Assembly (NCBI GenBank): GCA_937927885.1
Contig: CALEZJ010000473.1
Span: 1 to 6,119, forward strand
Length of the DNA stretch: 6,119 nt
Origin: an uncultured Paracoccaceae bacterium
GTDB taxonomy: Bacteria > Pseudomonadota > Alphaproteobacteria > Rhodobacterales > Rhodobacteraceae
Direction: 5' to 3'
Shown here: piece by piece, positions 6,110-6,119 of the stretch
How the letters are laid out: each line of letters opens with the position of its first letter
How positions within the stretch are numbered: the first letter of the stretch is position 1
The notes under the pieces: generated by a model
What the model was told of the DNA's origin: nothing
Database searches by the model: none
What the model saw: the letters and a program-made list of their open reading frames with translations, nothing else
Program-made: the position numbers and the translations under genes

Positions 6110-6119
6110 CGGGAGGCTC

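Noticed and set aside
1..6119. tRNA, rRNA, CRISPR array, insertion sequence, phage or defence genes.
   Set aside because: Coding sequence fills almost the whole window, and no regular spaced repeats, terminal inverted repeats, transposase motifs or tRNA-like folds were noticed.

Overview
The window is GC-rich, densely coding bacterial DNA with strong G/C preference at third codon positions. Genes overlap by ATGA, TGATG or a few bases, and Shine-Dalgarno sites are purine-rich. The style and gene families suggest an alphaproteobacterium, perhaps Rhodobacterales or a relative. That placement is inference from style and families, not from a marker gene. No RNA gene, insertion sequence, CRISPR array or other mobile element is visible.

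Left half (1-2616, plus strand): the end of a catabolic acyl-CoA operon. It holds a 5'-truncated acyl-CoA dehydrogenase, a short second acyl-CoA dehydrogenase-like protein, and a crotonase (enoyl-CoA hydratase/isomerase superfamily). Both junctions are four-base ATGA overlaps. The two dehydrogenase proteins look complementary. The first keeps the substrate/flavin signature and a helix-G type catalytic Glu but has lost the RxQFG and QxxGxxG FAD segments. The second has those segments but no catalytic Glu. They probably form one obligate heteromeric enzyme that makes a 2-enoyl-CoA for the crotonase. The crotonase lacks both canonical hydratase glutamates, so its exact reaction is open. The acyl substrate cannot be read from the window.

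Convergent junction (2617-2660): 44 bases between the two operons, with no convincing terminator.

Right half (2661-6097, minus strand): a compact four-gene operon read right to left. Its order is a cupin of the DMSP-lyase family, a YtcJ-type amidohydrolase, a small VOC (glyoxalase-fold) protein, and a class I methyltransferase resembling phosphoethanolamine N-methyltransferases. All three junctions overlap. The amidohydrolase uses a TTG start. The promoter and any further upstream genes lie beyond base 6119.

The right-hand operon is the more unusual part. The cupin keeps a Tyr/His/Glu/Tyr/His set whose spacing matches the active site remembered for the DMSP lyase DddQ. It is joined to a hydrolase and an onium-type methyltransferase rather than to the usual DMSP-lyase neighbours. 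One speculative reading is a small pathway acting on an N-acylated or methylated (quaternary amine or sulfonium) compound. No gene here fixes the substrate.
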